From NCBI GenBank assembly GCA_002600635.1, contig CP021371.1, positions 3,413,001 to 3,477,000 on the forward strand: a stretch of 64,000 nucleotides of DNA, written 5' to 3'. The stretch comes from Rhizobium sp. ACO-34A (GTDB lineage Bacteria > Pseudomonadota > Alphaproteobacteria > Rhizobiales > Rhizobiaceae). The notes under the pieces were generated by a model, which was not told where the DNA came from, ran no database searches, and was given only the letters and a program-made list of their open reading frames with translations. Position 1 is the first letter of the stretch, and each line of letters opens with the position of its first letter. Both the position numbers and the translations under genes were made by a program. Shown piece after piece: positions 9,237-19,039 of the stretch.

Positions 9237-9866
9237 ATGTCGACAGACACCATACTCTGGTTCATCCCCGCCTGCTTCGCGCTCAACATGGCGTTCGGGC
9301 CGAACAACCTTCTGGCCCTGACCAATGCCATGCGGGCAGGCATTCCGGCGGCGCTTGCCGCTTCGCTCGGTCGCATCCTTGCCTTCGCCATCATGATCGC
9401 CATTACCGCGCTTGGCCTCGGCGCGCTGCTGATCGCGTCGGAAGTCGCCTTCTCGGCGGTGAAGTGGGCGGGTGCCGCCTATCTCGTCTGGCTCGGTATC
9501 AAGCTTCTGCGCGCGGATGCGCCAAAGATTGGCGACCTCGATGCGGCAAGGCCGGCCCGCACGACCGCAAGCCTTGCCCGGCAGGAATTCTGGGTGGCGA
9601 TCGGCAATCCCAAGGCAGTCCTGATCTTCACCGCCTTCTTTCCGCAATTCCTCGACCGCGGCGACTACGCAACCAGCTTCGCCGTGCTCGGCGTGATCTT
9701 CCTGTTGCTGGAAATGGCAGCGATTGCCGTCTACGCCTTCATCGGCAGCCATCTCGGCCGCTTCGCCGGCAATTCGAACGTCTTTGCGTGGATGAACAAG
9801 GCCAGCGGCGGACTGATGATAGCCTTCGGTGCCATGTTGGCACTGGCGCGTCGGCCTACGGCCTGA
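9237..9866 (+). CDS. LysE/RhtB family amino-acid exporter
   Basis: 209 residues, the standard size for LysE/RhtB translocators, with about six hydrophobic helices. The N-terminal PNNLLALTNAMRAG and central IGNPKAVLIFTAFFPQFLD segments are family signatures. The substrate cannot be assigned; members export basic amino acids, homoserine or threonine. The start ATG follows a purine-rich AAGGAAA sequence. It is separated from cfa by 79 bases and may share its promoter. Its 3' end faces the 6S RNA gene, which is transcribed toward it. Confidence 0.93.
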   Translation: MSTDTILWFIPACFALNMAFGPNNLLALTNAMRAGIPAALAASLGRILAFAIMIAITALGLGALLIASEVAFSAVKWAGAAYLVWLGIKLLRADAPKIGDLDAARPARTTASLARQEFWVAIGNPKAVLIFTAFFPQFLDRGDYATSFAVLGVIFLLLEMAAIAVYAFIGSHLGRFAGNSNVFAWMNKASGGLMIAFGAMLALARRPTA

Positions 9867-9919
9867 TCTGTCGTTCTGGGAAGAAAAGTCCCACCTGAGG
9901 GCGGGCCCGAAAACGGAAA

Positions 9920-10080
9920 AGTGCGATCCACGCAACCGATGGATGATTACGATCCTGGGAGCCTACAAAGTAGGTGGGTGCCGTATGACCAAGCCCACGG
10001 ACCGGGTCAGGGACAGCTCCCTTAGGATCGGGTATGGCCCCAGGGATTGTGTGTTCCTGTCGAGAGGCGCAGACCGCATA
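9920..10080 (-). ncRNA. ssrS: 6S RNA
   Basis: The region is non-coding and lies immediately downstream of zapA on the same strand, where ssrS is found in many proteobacteria. The ends can pair: TGCGGTC at the 5' end (plus-strand 10072-10078) with GATCGCA at the 3' end (9922-9928), giving an RNA of about 160 nt. Interior segments CCCTGGGGCC and GTCCCTGACCCGGTC, facing CCACCTACTTTGTAGGCTCCC, fit the alphaproteobacterial 6S fold of long stems around an open central bubble. TATATT lies upstream (plus-strand 10084-10089) as a -10 element. A hairpin, CCCGCC-CTCA-GGTGGG, followed by ACTTTTCTT lies just 3' (about 9883-9906) and is a likely terminator. 6S RNA sequesters the sigma-70 holoenzyme. Ends are approximate. 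Confidence 0.87.
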
Positions 10081-10154
10081 TGGAATATAGGATGAAACAT
10101 TGGCGTTCGCCAGTGGTCCGAAGCGACATCCGAGGAAATTTCGAAACAGTCCGC

Positions 10155-10541
10155 TTACGCTCCGGCAGTCGGACGCGCCGTCAGCTTCCGGGTGATGCCG
10201 TTCAGCCGCTCGGTCAGCTCGCCGATCACCTGGGTCAGCATCTCTTCCCGCTGCCGCGCACCCGTCATCGCCGCGTCCTGGCCGGAACGGAAGGTTGCAA
10301 GTTCACCTTCCAGCGTGGCAATGCGGCGATTGAGTTCGGACAGTTCGTCCATGATCATGATGCCGGCCATGACGGTAACCCTGAGGTCCCCGATCTCGCC
10401 GAACTGCGTCTTCAGATGGCTGACATAGCGGTCGAACTGGGTGGCGAGGTCGATCAGATGATCTTCCTGTCCCTCATCGCAGGCCATGCGATAGGCTTTG
10501 CCGTCGATCGTTACAGTCACCTGTGCCATCAGTCTTCCCAA
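10155..10541 (-). CDS. zapA: Cell division protein ZapA
   Basis: 128 residues. It begins with the ZapA core VTVTIDGKAYRMACDEGQED followed by LATQFDRYVSHLKTQFG, then MAGIMIMDELSELNRR and a coiled-coil C-terminus. ZapA is a cytosolic dimer/tetramer that bundles FtsZ filaments at the division ring. The first few residues (MGRLMAQ) leave a choice of start; MAQVTVTIDGKAY, four codons in, is equally plausible. It is downstream of the DUF4164 gene (51 bases) and upstream of 6S RNA, matching the conserved zapA-ssrS linkage. Confidence 0.93.
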   Translation of the reverse strand: MGRLMAQVTVTIDGKAYRMACDEGQEDHLIDLATQFDRYVSHLKTQFGEIGDLRVTVMAGIMIMDELSELNRRIATLEGELATFRSGQDAAMTGARQREEMLTQVIGELTERLNGITRKLTARPTAGA

Positions 10542-10591
10542 ATGACGCCTTGGCGCCGGCTTTGCATTTCAATGAATTCAGGCAGGCGGAC

Positions 10592-10864
10592 CTACCTGTC
10601 GAGAACCGCCCGGATCGTTTCCATCGCCGTCACCAGCCGGCGCGAAACCTCGCGATTGACCTCTTCCAGCCTGTTGGCCCGGAATTCGGACTGGTCCAGT
10701 TCCTGGGCAAGCCGCGCGCGGTCGGCATGCACGCGCTTGACCTCGCTGGCGACCTCGCTGTTGTCCCTCTGCGCCTCGATACGCATGTCGATGGCGTTCT
10801 CGAGACCGGAGATCGCCTGCCGAAGGGCGCCGAGCGCTGTGTCGAACGAATTTTCCGTCGGCAT
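10592..10864 (-). CDS. DUF4164 family coiled-coil protein
   Basis: 90 residues from the ATG giving MPTENSFDTALGALRQA; the open frame extends further upstream but that part is not protein-like. The sequence is charged and heptad-rich almost throughout (GLENAIDMRIEAQ, VKRVHADRARLAQELDQ), indicating a coiled coil. This small family occurs in Rhizobiales next to zapA and divergent from tkt. Function is unknown; position suggests co-transcription with zapA and perhaps a role in division, which is inference only. Confidence 0.82.
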   Translation of the reverse strand: MPTENSFDTALGALRQAISGLENAIDMRIEAQRDNSEVASEVKRVHADRARLAQELDQSEFRANRLEEVNREVSRRLVTAMETIRAVLDR

Positions 10865-11213
10865 TCCCTGAAGCCCCTGCTTTCCAGAAAAGGTGACCCG
10901 AATCGCCATCAAAGACACGCTGAATTGAAGGCGGACAGTATGCGGCAGGATTGCCACCCGTCAATAAAGAGCCCTCGTGGCAACACGGCCTATCTTGTGG
11001 ACGAACGGCCCATCGCCACCTCTTCGCAGACATCGATGAACCGATATAGTGCAGCGCATAGAAAAGAGGCAGAAACGTGTTTTTTGTCGCGTTAAACGCC
11101 AGAATACCGGGCATTTGTTGACTTGCGCGATTCACCTGCTAAGGATCAGCCGCTTTCAAACGACCGCGTGAATGCGCGGCCGTTTCCCAGGACCCGGAAC
11201 AAGCGGAACAGCC
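10865..11213. promoter_or_regulatory. Divergent control region between the DUF4164-zapA genes and tkt
   Basis: No gene is seen in these 349 bases. For tkt a -35-like TTGACT is at 11118-11123. In the presumed tkt leader there is an inverted repeat, AAACGACCGCG (11158-11168) and CGCGGCCGTTT (11175-11185), with one mismatch and a six-base loop; without a T tract it is more likely an operator or leader stem than a terminator. Nothing else can be assigned. Confidence 0.5.
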
Positions 11214-13196
11214 ATGATTTCTCCCGACAAACATAACCGGATGGCAAATGCGATCCGTTTCCTTGCCATGGATGCAGTGGAAAAGGCCAATTCGGGCCAT
11301 CCCGGCATGCCCATGGGATGCGCCGATGTCGCAACCGTTCTCTTCACCCGCTTCCTGAGCTTTGACCCCAAGAACCCGCTGTGGCCCGACCGCGACCGTT
11401 TCGTCCTGTCGGCCGGCCACGGTTCCATGCTCCTCTACTCGTTGCTCTATCTGACCGGCTACGAGGACATGACCATCGAGGACATCAAGCAGTTCCGCCA
11501 GATGGGCGCCAAGACGGCTGGCCATCCGGAATACGGTCACGCCTCGGGCATCGAAACCACGACCGGCCCGCTCGGCCAGGGCATTGCCAATGCCGTCGGC
11601 ATGGCGATCGCCGAGAAGAAGCTGTCCACCGAATTCGGTTCCGACCTGCAGAGCCACTACACCTATGCGCTGGTCGGTGACGGCTGCCTCATGGAAGGTA
11701 TCAGCCAGGAAGCGATCTCGCTTGCCGGCCACCTGAAGCTCAACAAGCTGATCGTGCTCTGGGATAACAACGGCATCTCGATCGACGGTGCGATCTCGCT
11801 CGCCGACTCGACCGACCAGCACGCCCGTTTCCGCGCCTCCGGCTGGAACACGCTCGCCGTTGACGGCCACAACCCGGAAGAGATCGCCGCGGCGCTCGAA
11901 ACCGCCCGCAAGTCCGACAAGCCGACCATGATCGCCTGCAAGACGGTGATCGGCTTCGGAGCACCGAACAAGGCCGGCACCCACAAGGTTCACGGCTCGC
12001 CGCTCGGCGCCGAGGAAATCGCGGCCGCCCGCAATGCGCTCGGCTGGGAAGAGGAAGCCTTCGTCGTTCCCGCCGACGTGCTCGACGCATGGCGTCTCGC
12101 CGGCCTGCGCTCCACCAAGACCCGCAAGGACTGGGAAGAGCGTCTGGCAGCCTCCGACGCAGAAAAGCGCGCCGAGTTCACCCGCCGCTTCGCCGGCGAC
12201 CTGCCGGGCAGCTTCGACGGCGCCATCGACGCCTACAAGAAGAAGCTCGCTGAAACCAAGCCGACCGTCGCGACCCGCAAGGCCTCCGAGGATGCGCTTG
12301 AAGTCATTAACGGCGTGCTGACCGAAACCATCGGCGGCTCCGCAGACCTGACCGGCTCGAACAACACCAAGACCAGCCAGACCAAGTCGATCACCCCCGA
12401 CGACTTCTCCGGCCGCTACATCCACTACGGCATTCGCGAACACGGCATGGCTGCTGCCATGAACGGTATCGCGCTGCATGGCGGACTGATCCCCTACTCC
12501 GGCGGCTTCCTGATCTTTTCGGACTATTGCCGTCCGTCGATCCGCCTTGCCGCACTGATGGGCATCCGCGTCATCCATGTCCTGACCCATGATTCCATCG
12601 GTCTCGGCGAGGACGGCCCGACCCATCAGCCGGTCGAACAGATGGCAGCGCTGCGCGCCATCCCGAACCTCTTGATGTTCCGTCCGGCCGACGCCACCGA
12701 AACGGCGGAATGCTGGCAGGTCGCGCTTGAGAACAAGCACCGTCCCTCCGGCCTGGCTCTGACCCGTCAGAACCTTGTGGCAGCCCGTACCGAATACGAA
12801 GAGAAGAACCTCAGCGCCTATGGCGCCTACGAACTGGTTTCGGCCAGCGACGCCAAGGTTTCGATCTTCGCTTCCGGTTCGGAAGTCGAGATTGCCCTGA
12901 AGGCGCAGGCCGCTCTTGCGGCCAAGGGCGTTCCGGCCCGCGTCGTCTCGGTTCCCTGCTTCGAGCTGTTCTTCGAGCAGCCGGAAGCCTATCGCAAGGC
13001 GATCATCGGCAACGCACCGGTCAAGATCGGCGTCGAAGCTGCCATCCGCCAGGGCTGGGACAGCATCATCGGCTCCGACGGCATCTACATCGGCATGAAG
13101 TCCTTCGGCGCCTCCGGCCCCTACAAGGAACTCTACCAGCATTTCGGCATCACCCCGGAGGCGGTCGTTACTGCAGCCGAGGCAAAGCTCGCCTAA
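11214..13196 (+). CDS. tkt: Transketolase
   Basis: 660 residues, the usual size. Transketolase moves two-carbon units between sugar phosphates in the non-oxidative pentose phosphate pathway, using thiamine diphosphate. Seen are [21 protein letters not shown] at the N-terminus, the ThDP/metal motif [13 protein letters not shown] near residue 155 with the following WDNN, the pyrimidine-domain segment [13 protein letters not shown], and the C-terminal transketolase domain. ATG 11214 gives the conserved [17 protein letters not shown] start, preceded by AAGCGGAA. It is first in the tkt-gap-antiporter-pgk-aldolase run, a standard rhizobial arrangement. Confidence 0.97.
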   Translation: MISPDKHNRMANAIRFLAMDAVEKANSGHPGMPMGCADVATVLFTRFLSFDPKNPLWPDRDRFVLSAGHGSMLLYSLLYLTGYEDMTIEDIKQFRQMGAKTAGHPEYGHASGIETTTGPLGQGIANAVGMAIAEKKLSTEFGSDLQSHYTYALVGDGCLMEGISQEAISLAGHLKLNKLIVLWDNNGISIDGAISLADSTDQHARFRASGWNTLAVDGHNPEEIAAALETARKSDKPTMIACKTVIGFGAPNKAGTHKVHGSPLGAEEIAAARNALGWEEEAFVVPADVLDAWRLAGLRSTKTRKDWEERLAASDAEKRAEFTRRFAGDLPGSFDGAIDAYKKKLAETKPTVATRKASEDALEVINGVLTETIGGSADLTGSNNTKTSQTKSITPDDFSGRYIHYGIREHGMAAAMNGIALHGGLIPYSGGFLIFSDYCRPSIRLAALMGIRVIHVLTHDSIGLGEDGPTHQPVEQMAALRAIPNLLMFRPADATETAECWQVALENKHRPSGLALTRQNLVAARTEYEEKNLSAYGAYELVSASDAKVSIFASGSEVEIALKAQAALAAKGVPARVVSVPCFELFFEQPEAYRKAIIGNAPVKIGVEAAIRQGWDSIIGSDGIYIGMKSFGASGPYKELYQHFGITPEAVVTAAEAKLA

Positions 13197-13210
13197 AGTT
13201 CCAGTTGACT

Positions 13211-13232
13211 AAGGGCGCTCAAGGGCGCCCTT
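13211..13232 (+). terminator. Stem-loop between tkt and gap
   Basis: Stem AAGGGCGC (13211-13218) with GCGCCCTT (13225-13232). There is no proper T run, so it may only attenuate read-through into gap or protect mRNA ends. Confidence 0.45.
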
Positions 13233-13277
13233 ACGCATCATAATCCGAAGCTCTTTTCAAAAGCGGGAGTCCACGCA

Positions 13278-14288
13278 ATGACTGTGAAAGTTGCCATCAA
13301 CGGTTTCGGCCGCATCGGCCGTAACGTACTGCGCGCCATCGTCGAGTCGGGTCGCACCGACATCGAGGTCGTGGCCATCAACGACCTCGGCCCGGTCGAA
13401 ACCAACGCCCACCTGCTGCGCTACGATTCCATCCACGGCAAGTTTCCGGCCGATGTGAAGGTCGATGGCGACACCATCACCGTTGCCGGCGGCAAGCCGA
13501 TCAAGGTCACCGCGATCAAGGATCCGGCAACCCTGCCCCATGGCGAACTCGGCGTCGATATCGCGCTGGAATGCACCGGCATCTTCACCGCCCGCGACAA
13601 GGCCGCCGCTCACCTGACCGCCGGCGCAAAGCGCGTCATCGTCTCGGCTCCGGCCGATGGCGCCGACCTGACCGTCGTCTTCGGCGTCAACCACGACCAG
13701 CTGACCAAGGACCACCTGGTCATCTCCAACGCATCCTGCACCACGAACTGCCTGGTTCCGGTGGTCAAGGTTCTGGACGACGCGGTCGGCATCGACCACG
13801 GCTTCATGACCACGATCCACTCCTACACCGGCGACCAGCCGACGCTCGACACCATGCACAAGGACCTGTACCGCGCCCGCGCAGCAGCCCTATCCATGAT
13901 CCCGACCTCGACCGGCGCTGCCAAGGCTGTCGGCCTCGTGCTACCGCACCTCAAGGGCAAGCTCGACGGCACCTCGATCCGCGTTCCGACCCCGAACGTT
14001 TCGGTCGTCGACTTCAAGTTCGTCGCCAAGAAGAACACCACGAAGGAAGAAATCAACGAAGCCATCAAGGCTGCCTCCAACGGCGCCCTGAAGGGCATCC
14101 TCGGCTACACCGAAGAGCCGCTGGTCTCGCGCGACTTCAACCACGACAGCCACTCCTCGATCTTCGCCATCGACCAGACCAAGGTTCTCGAAGGCAACTT
14201 CGTCCGCGTCCTGAGCTGGTACGACAACGAGTGGGGCTTCTCGAACCGCATGGCCGACACCTCGGTCGCCTTCGCCAAGTTCATCTGA
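13278..14288 (+). CDS. gap: Glyceraldehyde-3-phosphate dehydrogenase, type I
   Basis: 336 residues, full length. It oxidises glyceraldehyde-3-phosphate to 1,3-bisphosphoglycerate with NAD(P)+. The Rossmann motif [16 protein letters not shown] opens the protein; the catalytic cysteine is C154 in [11 protein letters not shown]; the C-terminal [12 protein letters not shown] is conserved. The residue after the second Rossmann strand is Asp (AINDLG), which usually favours NAD+. A good ribosome-binding sequence (GGGAG) precedes the ATG. It lies 81 bases after tkt and is followed by a terminator. Confidence 0.97.
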   Translation: MTVKVAINGFGRIGRNVLRAIVESGRTDIEVVAINDLGPVETNAHLLRYDSIHGKFPADVKVDGDTITVAGGKPIKVTAIKDPATLPHGELGVDIALECTGIFTARDKAAAHLTAGAKRVIVSAPADGADLTVVFGVNHDQLTKDHLVISNASCTTNCLVPVVKVLDDAVGIDHGFMTTIHSYTGDQPTLDTMHKDLYRARAAALSMIPTSTGAAKAVGLVLPHLKGKLDGTSIRVPTPNVSVVDFKFVAKKNTTKEEINEAIKAASNGALKGILGYTEEPLVSRDFNHDSHSSIFAIDQTKVLEGNFVRVLSWYDNEWGFSNRMADTSVAFAKFI

Positions 14289-14316
14289 ACCCACGACCAG
14301 ATCGCATCATGAAAAG

Positions 14317-14351
14317 GGCGGATCGGATCACCGATCCGCCTTTATGTTTTT
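14317..14351 (+). terminator. Terminator of gap
   Basis: Ten-base-pair perfect stem GGCGGATCGG (14317-14326) with CCGATCCGCC (14331-14340), then TTTATGTTTTT. Confidence 0.9.
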
Positions 14352-14553
14352 CAGATTTCGCCCTACTCTCATCATGATTGAAGACGATAACTTGGTTCTC
14401 GTCTTCTGGCAGTTCTGCCTGATCGTCCCATTGCACCGTTGTCGTGCCCGTCACGACTGCGAAACGTCGCTGCGACTACTGTCCGGCAGCGCGCGCGGGA
14501 CTATTGTGTGTGCTGCCCGGACTTGGCATTGCATGTAAGAGGGGATCGCGGGG

Positions 14554-16389
14554 TTGGACGAATTTTACGCCATAACGCTGGTGGCAACTACTCTTGTCCT
14601 GCTGGCCGCCTTTTCCAGTCTGATCGCCTTCCGCTTCGGCGCTCCGCTTCTGTTGCTCTTCCTCGTCATCGGCCTGCTGACAGGCACCGATGGCCTCGGT
14701 ATCCAGTTCTCCAACAACAACCTCGCCTATGTGCTGGGATCGATTGCGCTGGCTATCATTCTCTTCGATTCCGGTTTCGGAACCTCGCTGCAATCCTTCA
14801 AGCTCTCGGCCGTGCCGTCACTGACGCTCTCCACGGTCGGCGTTCTGCTGACGGCCACGTTGTTCGGTATCGCAGCCCAGCTCTTGCTGGGCTTTTCTTT
14901 CATGGAAGGCATGCTGCTCGGCTCTATCGTCGCGTCCACGGATGCGGCAGCGGTTTTCTTCCTGCTGCGCATCGGCGGCATCAATATCCGCGACAAGGTG
15001 CGTTCGACGCTGGAGGTCGAATCCGGCACCAACGATCCGATGGCGATCTTCCTCACCATGGCACTGGTGCAGCTGCTTTCCAGCGGCAAGGGAGCTTCAG
15101 GCTTCGATCTGGAACTGGTCAGGCTCTTCATCGAAGAGATGGGGCTGGGTCTTGCGCTCGGCCTGATCGGCGGCGCCATCATCGTCTTCGTCCTCAAACG
15201 CCTCAAGGTGGAGCGCGGTCTTGCCCCGATCTTCATGTTGGCGCTGGCCCTGCTTGTCTTTTCCTACACCGGTGCCGTCGGCGGCAGCGGCTTCCTCGCC
15301 GTCTATGTCGCAGGCATTTATGCAGGTAGCCAGAAGATCCCCTCGCGCGCCTCGATCGCCCGTTTTCAGGACGGCCTGACATGGCTTGCGCAGATCGTCA
15401 TGTTCCTCGTACTCGGCCTGCTCGCCAGCCCTTCGCAGTTCCTGGCGATCCTGCTGCCGGCCGTACTGCTTGGCCTGTTTCTGGTGTTCGTGGCCAGACC
15501 GCTCGCGGTCTGGATCTGCCTGCTGCCCTTCGACTACACCCAGCGCGAAACGGGCTTCATCGCCTGGGTCGGCCTGCGCGGTGCGGTCTCCATTCTGCTC
15601 GCCATCCTGCCCATCCTCGGCAATCTCGATAACGGCCAGCTCTATTTCAACACCGCCTTCATCGTGGTGATGATCTCGCTGGTGCTGCAGGGCTGGACCA
15701 TCAAGCCCGTCGCCCGCAAGCTCGGCCTCATCATCCCCAAGCGCCTTGGCGCCATCGACAAGCTGGAACTCGACCTGCCGGGTGCCGCCAACCACGAACT
15801 GCTGGCCTACCGTGTGGTCGCCGACAGCCCGGTGCTGCGCGGCGAGCGTATCCCCCGCTGGGCCGCCCCCTCCCTCGTCATCCGTGACGGCAAGTCCATG
15901 CGCTACCAGTATGCCGGACGGCTGCGGGAAAACGATCAGGTCTATCTCTTCATCGCGCCCGGCTATTCCAAGCTGCTGGACCGCCTGTTCGCCAGCAAGG
16001 CACCCGTGGCGGAGGACGACAGCGAGTTCTTCGGCACCTTCGCGATTTCGCCCGCAACCCGCGTGGAAGAACTCGATCAGGCCTATGGCCCACTGCTCAT
16101 CAATGCAGCAGAACGCCAGAAGACCGTCGCCGAACTCATCGCGCAACGTCTCGGTGGCAGCGGCGAATATGCCGACCGCGTACGCCTCGGGACCATCGTT
16201 CTGATCGTGCGGGACCTCGACGAATCGGGACATATTGCCTCGGTCGGCGTTTCGCTGGAGCCGGTGGCTCCCGCCACCAACCTGCCTATCTTCTTGAATA
16301 TCCGTGAACTGGCACACGCTCTCCGCGACTATCTTCGCAAGAAACGCGCGGAACGGGCCATTGCGGCACAGGGCGAAAATAATACCTGA
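14554..16389 (+). CDS. Potassium/proton antiporter of the CvrA/NhaP2 type
   Basis: 611 residues. About 12 transmembrane helices fill residues 1-390 (CPA1 family; motifs [48 protein letters not shown]). A cytosolic TrkA-C (RCK-C) domain follows near 400-480 and a CorC/HlyC-type transporter-associated domain near 485-575. This architecture is that of NhaP2/CvrA antiporters, which exchange K+ (or Na+) for H+ in osmotic and pH adaptation. The start is TTG at 14554, chosen because AGAGGGGAT precedes it and no ATG fits the conserved N-terminus. It lies between gap and pgk and has its own upstream space. Confidence 0.92.
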   Translation: MDEFYAITLVATTLVLLAAFSSLIAFRFGAPLLLLFLVIGLLTGTDGLGIQFSNNNLAYVLGSIALAIILFDSGFGTSLQSFKLSAVPSLTLSTVGVLLTATLFGIAAQLLLGFSFMEGMLLGSIVASTDAAAVFFLLRIGGINIRDKVRSTLEVESGTNDPMAIFLTMALVQLLSSGKGASGFDLELVRLFIEEMGLGLALGLIGGAIIVFVLKRLKVERGLAPIFMLALALLVFSYTGAVGGSGFLAVYVAGIYAGSQKIPSRASIARFQDGLTWLAQIVMFLVLGLLASPSQFLAILLPAVLLGLFLVFVARPLAVWICLLPFDYTQRETGFIAWVGLRGAVSILLAILPILGNLDNGQLYFNTAFIVVMISLVLQGWTIKPVARKLGLIIPKRLGAIDKLELDLPGAANHELLAYRVVADSPVLRGERIPRWAAPSLVIRDGKSMRYQYAGRLRENDQVYLFIAPGYSKLLDRLFASKAPVAEDDSEFFGTFAISPATRVEELDQAYGPLLINAAERQKTVAELIAQRLGGSGEYADRVRLGTIVLIVRDLDESGHIASVGVSLEPVAPATNLPIFLNIRELAHALRDYLRKKRAERAIAAQGENNT

Positions 16390-16466
16390 TCGCCTTGCGT
16401 CGTTTGGCGAGCGATGTAAATGTCCGGCCCGTCAGCCCAGTTAACACCAAAACGACGGGTATCATC

Positions 16467-17669
16467 ATGCCGGCTTTCAAGACTCTCGACGATCTCACCG
16501 ATATCGCAGGCAAGCGCGTTCTTGTCCGTGTAGACCTCAACGTTCCCGTCACCGACGGCAAGGTCAGTGACACCACCCGCATCGAGCGCGTTGCTCCGAC
16601 GATCAAGGAACTGTCGAAGAAGGGCGCCAAGGTCATCCTGCTCGCCCATTTCGGCCGCCCGAAGGGTGAACCGGTCGCCGACCAGTCCCTCTCGCTGATC
16701 GCTCCCGCAGTGGAAGAAGTGCTCGACCAGAAGGTCGCCTTCGCCGCCGACTGCATCGGCCCGGTAGCCGCGGACGCCATCGCCAAGATGGAAAACGGCG
16801 ACATCCTGCTTCTGGAAAACACCCGCTTCCACAAGGGCGAGGAAAAGAACACGCCGGAATTCACCGCCGAACTGGCAAAGAACGGCGATATCTTCGTCAA
16901 CGACGCCTTCTCGGCCGCCCACCGCGCCCACGCTTCCACCGAAGGCCTTGCCCACCACATGCCCGCCTATGCCGGCCGCACCATGCAGGCCGAGCTCGAG
17001 GCGCTTGAAAAGGGTCTCGGCAATCCGGCACGCCCCGTCGTCGCCATCGTCGGCGGCGCCAAGGTGTCCACCAAGATCGACCTCCTTTCCAACCTCGTGA
17101 AGAAGGTCGACGCGCTGGTGATCGGCGGCGGCATGGCCAATACCTTCCTCGCCGCCCAGGGCATCGATGTCGGCAAGTCGCTCTGCGAGCATGACCTCGC
17201 AGAGACCGCCAGGGAGATCCTCGCCACGGCCAAGGAAGCCGGCTGCGCCATCGTCCTTCCGGAAGACGGCGTCGTCGCCCGCGAATTCAAGGCAGGCGCG
17301 GCCAACGAAACGGTCGACATCAAATCCATCCCGTCCGACGCCATGGTGCTCGACGTCGGCCCGAAGTCGGTCACGGCGATCAACGACTGGATCTCCAAGG
17401 CTTCGACGCTGGTCTGGAACGGCCCGCTCGGCGCCTTCGAAATCACTCCCTTCGATGCAGCGACGGTTTCGGCCGCAAAGCACGCTGCCGAAGAGACCCG
17501 CGCCGGCAAGCTCGTCTCCGTCGCAGGCGGCGGCGACACCGTTTCGGCGCTCAACCATGCAGGCGTTGCGGACAATTTCAGCTACGTCTCGACGGCAGGC
17601 GGCGCCTTCCTCGAATGGATGGAAGGCAAGGAACTGCCCGGCGTGGCGGTTCTCTCCGCCTCCAGATAA
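16467..17669 (+). CDS. pgk: Phosphoglycerate kinase
   Basis: 400 residues, the family norm. It makes ATP and 3-phosphoglycerate from 1,3-bisphosphoglycerate. Motifs seen are [12 protein letters not shown] at residue 20 onward, [10 protein letters not shown], the hinge [24 protein letters not shown] and the nucleotide-binding GGGDTVSAL near the end. ATG 16467 gives [10 protein letters not shown], the typical rhizobial start; the Shine-Dalgarno is weak (ACGGG). It is 77 bases after the antiporter gene and ends at a terminator before the aldolase. Confidence 0.97.
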   Translation: MPAFKTLDDLTDIAGKRVLVRVDLNVPVTDGKVSDTTRIERVAPTIKELSKKGAKVILLAHFGRPKGEPVADQSLSLIAPAVEEVLDQKVAFAADCIGPVAADAIAKMENGDILLLENTRFHKGEEKNTPEFTAELAKNGDIFVNDAFSAAHRAHASTEGLAHHMPAYAGRTMQAELEALEKGLGNPARPVVAIVGGAKVSTKIDLLSNLVKKVDALVIGGGMANTFLAAQGIDVGKSLCEHDLAETAREILATAKEAGCAIVLPEDGVVAREFKAGAANETVDIKSIPSDAMVLDVGPKSVTAINDWISKASTLVWNGPLGAFEITPFDAATVSAAKHAAEETRAGKLVSVAGGGDTVSALNHAGVADNFSYVSTAGGAFLEWMEGKELPGVAVLSASR

Positions 17670-17682
17670 GCGCAGGATCGAA

Positions 17683-17728
17683 GGCGGCAGATTTTTGAAT
17701 CTGCCGCCGTTAACTTTAAGTATTTTTT
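17683..17728 (+). terminator. Terminator of pgk
   Basis: Eleven-base-pair perfect stem GGCGGCAGATT (17683-17693) with AATCTGCCGCC (17698-17708), loop TTTG, then a T-rich stretch ending in TATTTTTTA. Confidence 0.8.
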
Positions 17729-17739
17729 ATTGAATTTTA

Positions 17740-17766
17740 AAACGATTGAAGTGATTTCAATCGTTT
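17740..17766. promoter_or_regulatory. Perfect inverted repeat upstream of the aldolase gene (candidate operator)
   Basis: AAACGATTGAA (17740-17750) and TTCAATCGTTT (17756-17766) are perfect inverted repeats around GTGAT. It is AT-rich, unlike a terminator in this genome, and lies about 200 bases before the aldolase start. A dimeric repressor or activator site is likely; the cognate regulator is not in the window. The remaining leader up to 17964 also has a small GCGCG-CGA-CGCGC hairpin followed by CATTTTTAG just before the aldolase ribosome-binding site. Confidence 0.55.
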
Positions 17767-17964
17767 CAATAGGTTAGGCTGCCATTTTCCTGTCGTGGAA
17801 GTTCTGTTATCGCCGGAGTCATCTTGGTTTTGAGAGACTGAGAATGACTGGATGTCTCGAAGATATCATCCGGTGATGGATCAATCCGGCATTGCCGATT
17901 GGTCGTGAAATCACAGAACTTACGTGAGCGCGCGACGCGCCATTTTTAGGGATAGGAGTGAAGT

Positions 17965-18861
17965 ATGGTGGACGCGAAGATGTTGAACAAGATCAGCTCG
18001 GCGCCGGGTTTCATTGCGGCGCTGGATCAGAGCGGCGGTTCAACACCCGGAGCTTTGCGTCTCTATGGCGTTTCCGAATCCGACTACAATAGTGAAGAGG
18101 AAATGTTCAGCATGGTGCATGCCATGCGCGTCCGCATCATGAGCGCACCCGCCTTCTCGGGCGACAAGGTTATCGGCGCCATCCTGTTCGAACGCACCAT
18201 GGACGGCGACGTCAACGGTCAGGCCGTGCCCTCCTACCTCTGGGAAAAGCGCGGCGTTGTGCCCTTCCTCAAGATCGACAAGGGCCTCGCAGCCGAAGAG
18301 AACGGCGTTCAGCTGATGAAGCCGATGCCTGATCTCGACGCTCTCCTGATCCGCGGCCGCGAAAAGGGTATTTTCGGCACCAAGATGCGTTCGGTCATCG
18401 CTCATGCCGACAAGGCCGGCATTGCCGCCGTCGTTGAGCAGCAGTTTGAGGTAGCCCGCCAGATCATCGCCCAGGGCCTGATCCCGATCGTCGAGCCTGA
18501 AGTTTCCATCAAGAGCCCGACGAAGGTTGAAGCCGAAGCCATTCTTCGCGACGAGATCGCCAAGCAGCTCGACAAGCTTCCTGCCGGCGAAACCGTAATG
18601 CTGAAGCTGACGATCCCGACGGTCGCCGATTTCTACGCTCCTCTGGTCGCCCACAAGTCGGTCGTCCGCGTCGTCGCCCTTTCCGGCGGCTACAGCACCG
18701 CGGATGCCTGTGAAAAGCTCAGCCATAACCACGGCATGATCGCCAGCTTCTCCCGCGCTCTCGCAGAAAACCTGCGCGTCACCATGAGCGACGCAGAGTT
18801 CGATGCAAGCCTCGCCGGTACGATCGATCAGATCTACGCCGCAAGCGTCAACAAGGCCTGA
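17965..18861 (+). CDS. fbaB: Class I fructose-bisphosphate aldolase
   Basis: 298 residues. It cleaves fructose-1,6-bisphosphate reversibly by a Schiff-base mechanism. Segments FIAALDQSGGSTPGAL, ILFERTMDG, LIPIVEPEVSIKSP and the lysine loop VMLKLTIPT are those of the small bacterial class I aldolases of the Staphylococcus carnosus type. K214 in that loop is the likely Schiff-base lysine, by position. There is no class II zinc motif. The ribosome-binding site is AGGAG, seven bases from the ATG. Codon use is slightly less GC-rich than in neighbours. The symbol follows rhizobial usage and does not imply an E. coli FbaB (DhnA) type. Confidence 0.94.
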   Translation: MVDAKMLNKISSAPGFIAALDQSGGSTPGALRLYGVSESDYNSEEEMFSMVHAMRVRIMSAPAFSGDKVIGAILFERTMDGDVNGQAVPSYLWEKRGVVPFLKIDKGLAAEENGVQLMKPMPDLDALLIRGREKGIFGTKMRSVIAHADKAGIAAVVEQQFEVARQIIAQGLIPIVEPEVSIKSPTKVEAEAILRDEIAKQLDKLPAGETVMLKLTIPTVADFYAPLVAHKSVVRVVALSGGYSTADACEKLSHNHGMIASFSRALAENLRVTMSDAEFDASLAGTIDQIYAASVNKA

Positions 18862-18886
18862 TCGGCACTTTTAGAGAAGATCTTCA

Positions 18887-18914
18887 AAGCCCTGCCGTCA
18901 GGCGGGGCTTTTTC
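18887..18914 (+). terminator. Terminator of the aldolase gene
   Basis: Stem AAGCCCTGCC (18887-18896) with GGCGGGGCTT (18901-18910), loop GTCA, then T residues. Confidence 0.93.
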
Positions 18915-19039
18915 GTTCCAGTATGGCAGCGCTTGCCTTTCCGGATCGGCAAACTATATTGACGCCAGCTGAGGACGACCTCTCCCCATAATGGGCATCT
19001 GGCCGGGACGACCCGACATACCCTCTGCGGGAGATCAAA

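Noticed and set aside
9829..10095. Possible 88-residue protein on the plus strand across the 6S region
   Set aside because: It overlaps the end of the LysE gene and runs through the structured 6S RNA; composition is not protein-like and there is no ribosome-binding site.
11139..13142. Long open frame opposite tkt (and similar ones opposite glmM, pepF and hss)
   Set aside because: These are the reverse shadows produced by high-GC third positions; their translations have no domain and the plus-strand genes are certain.
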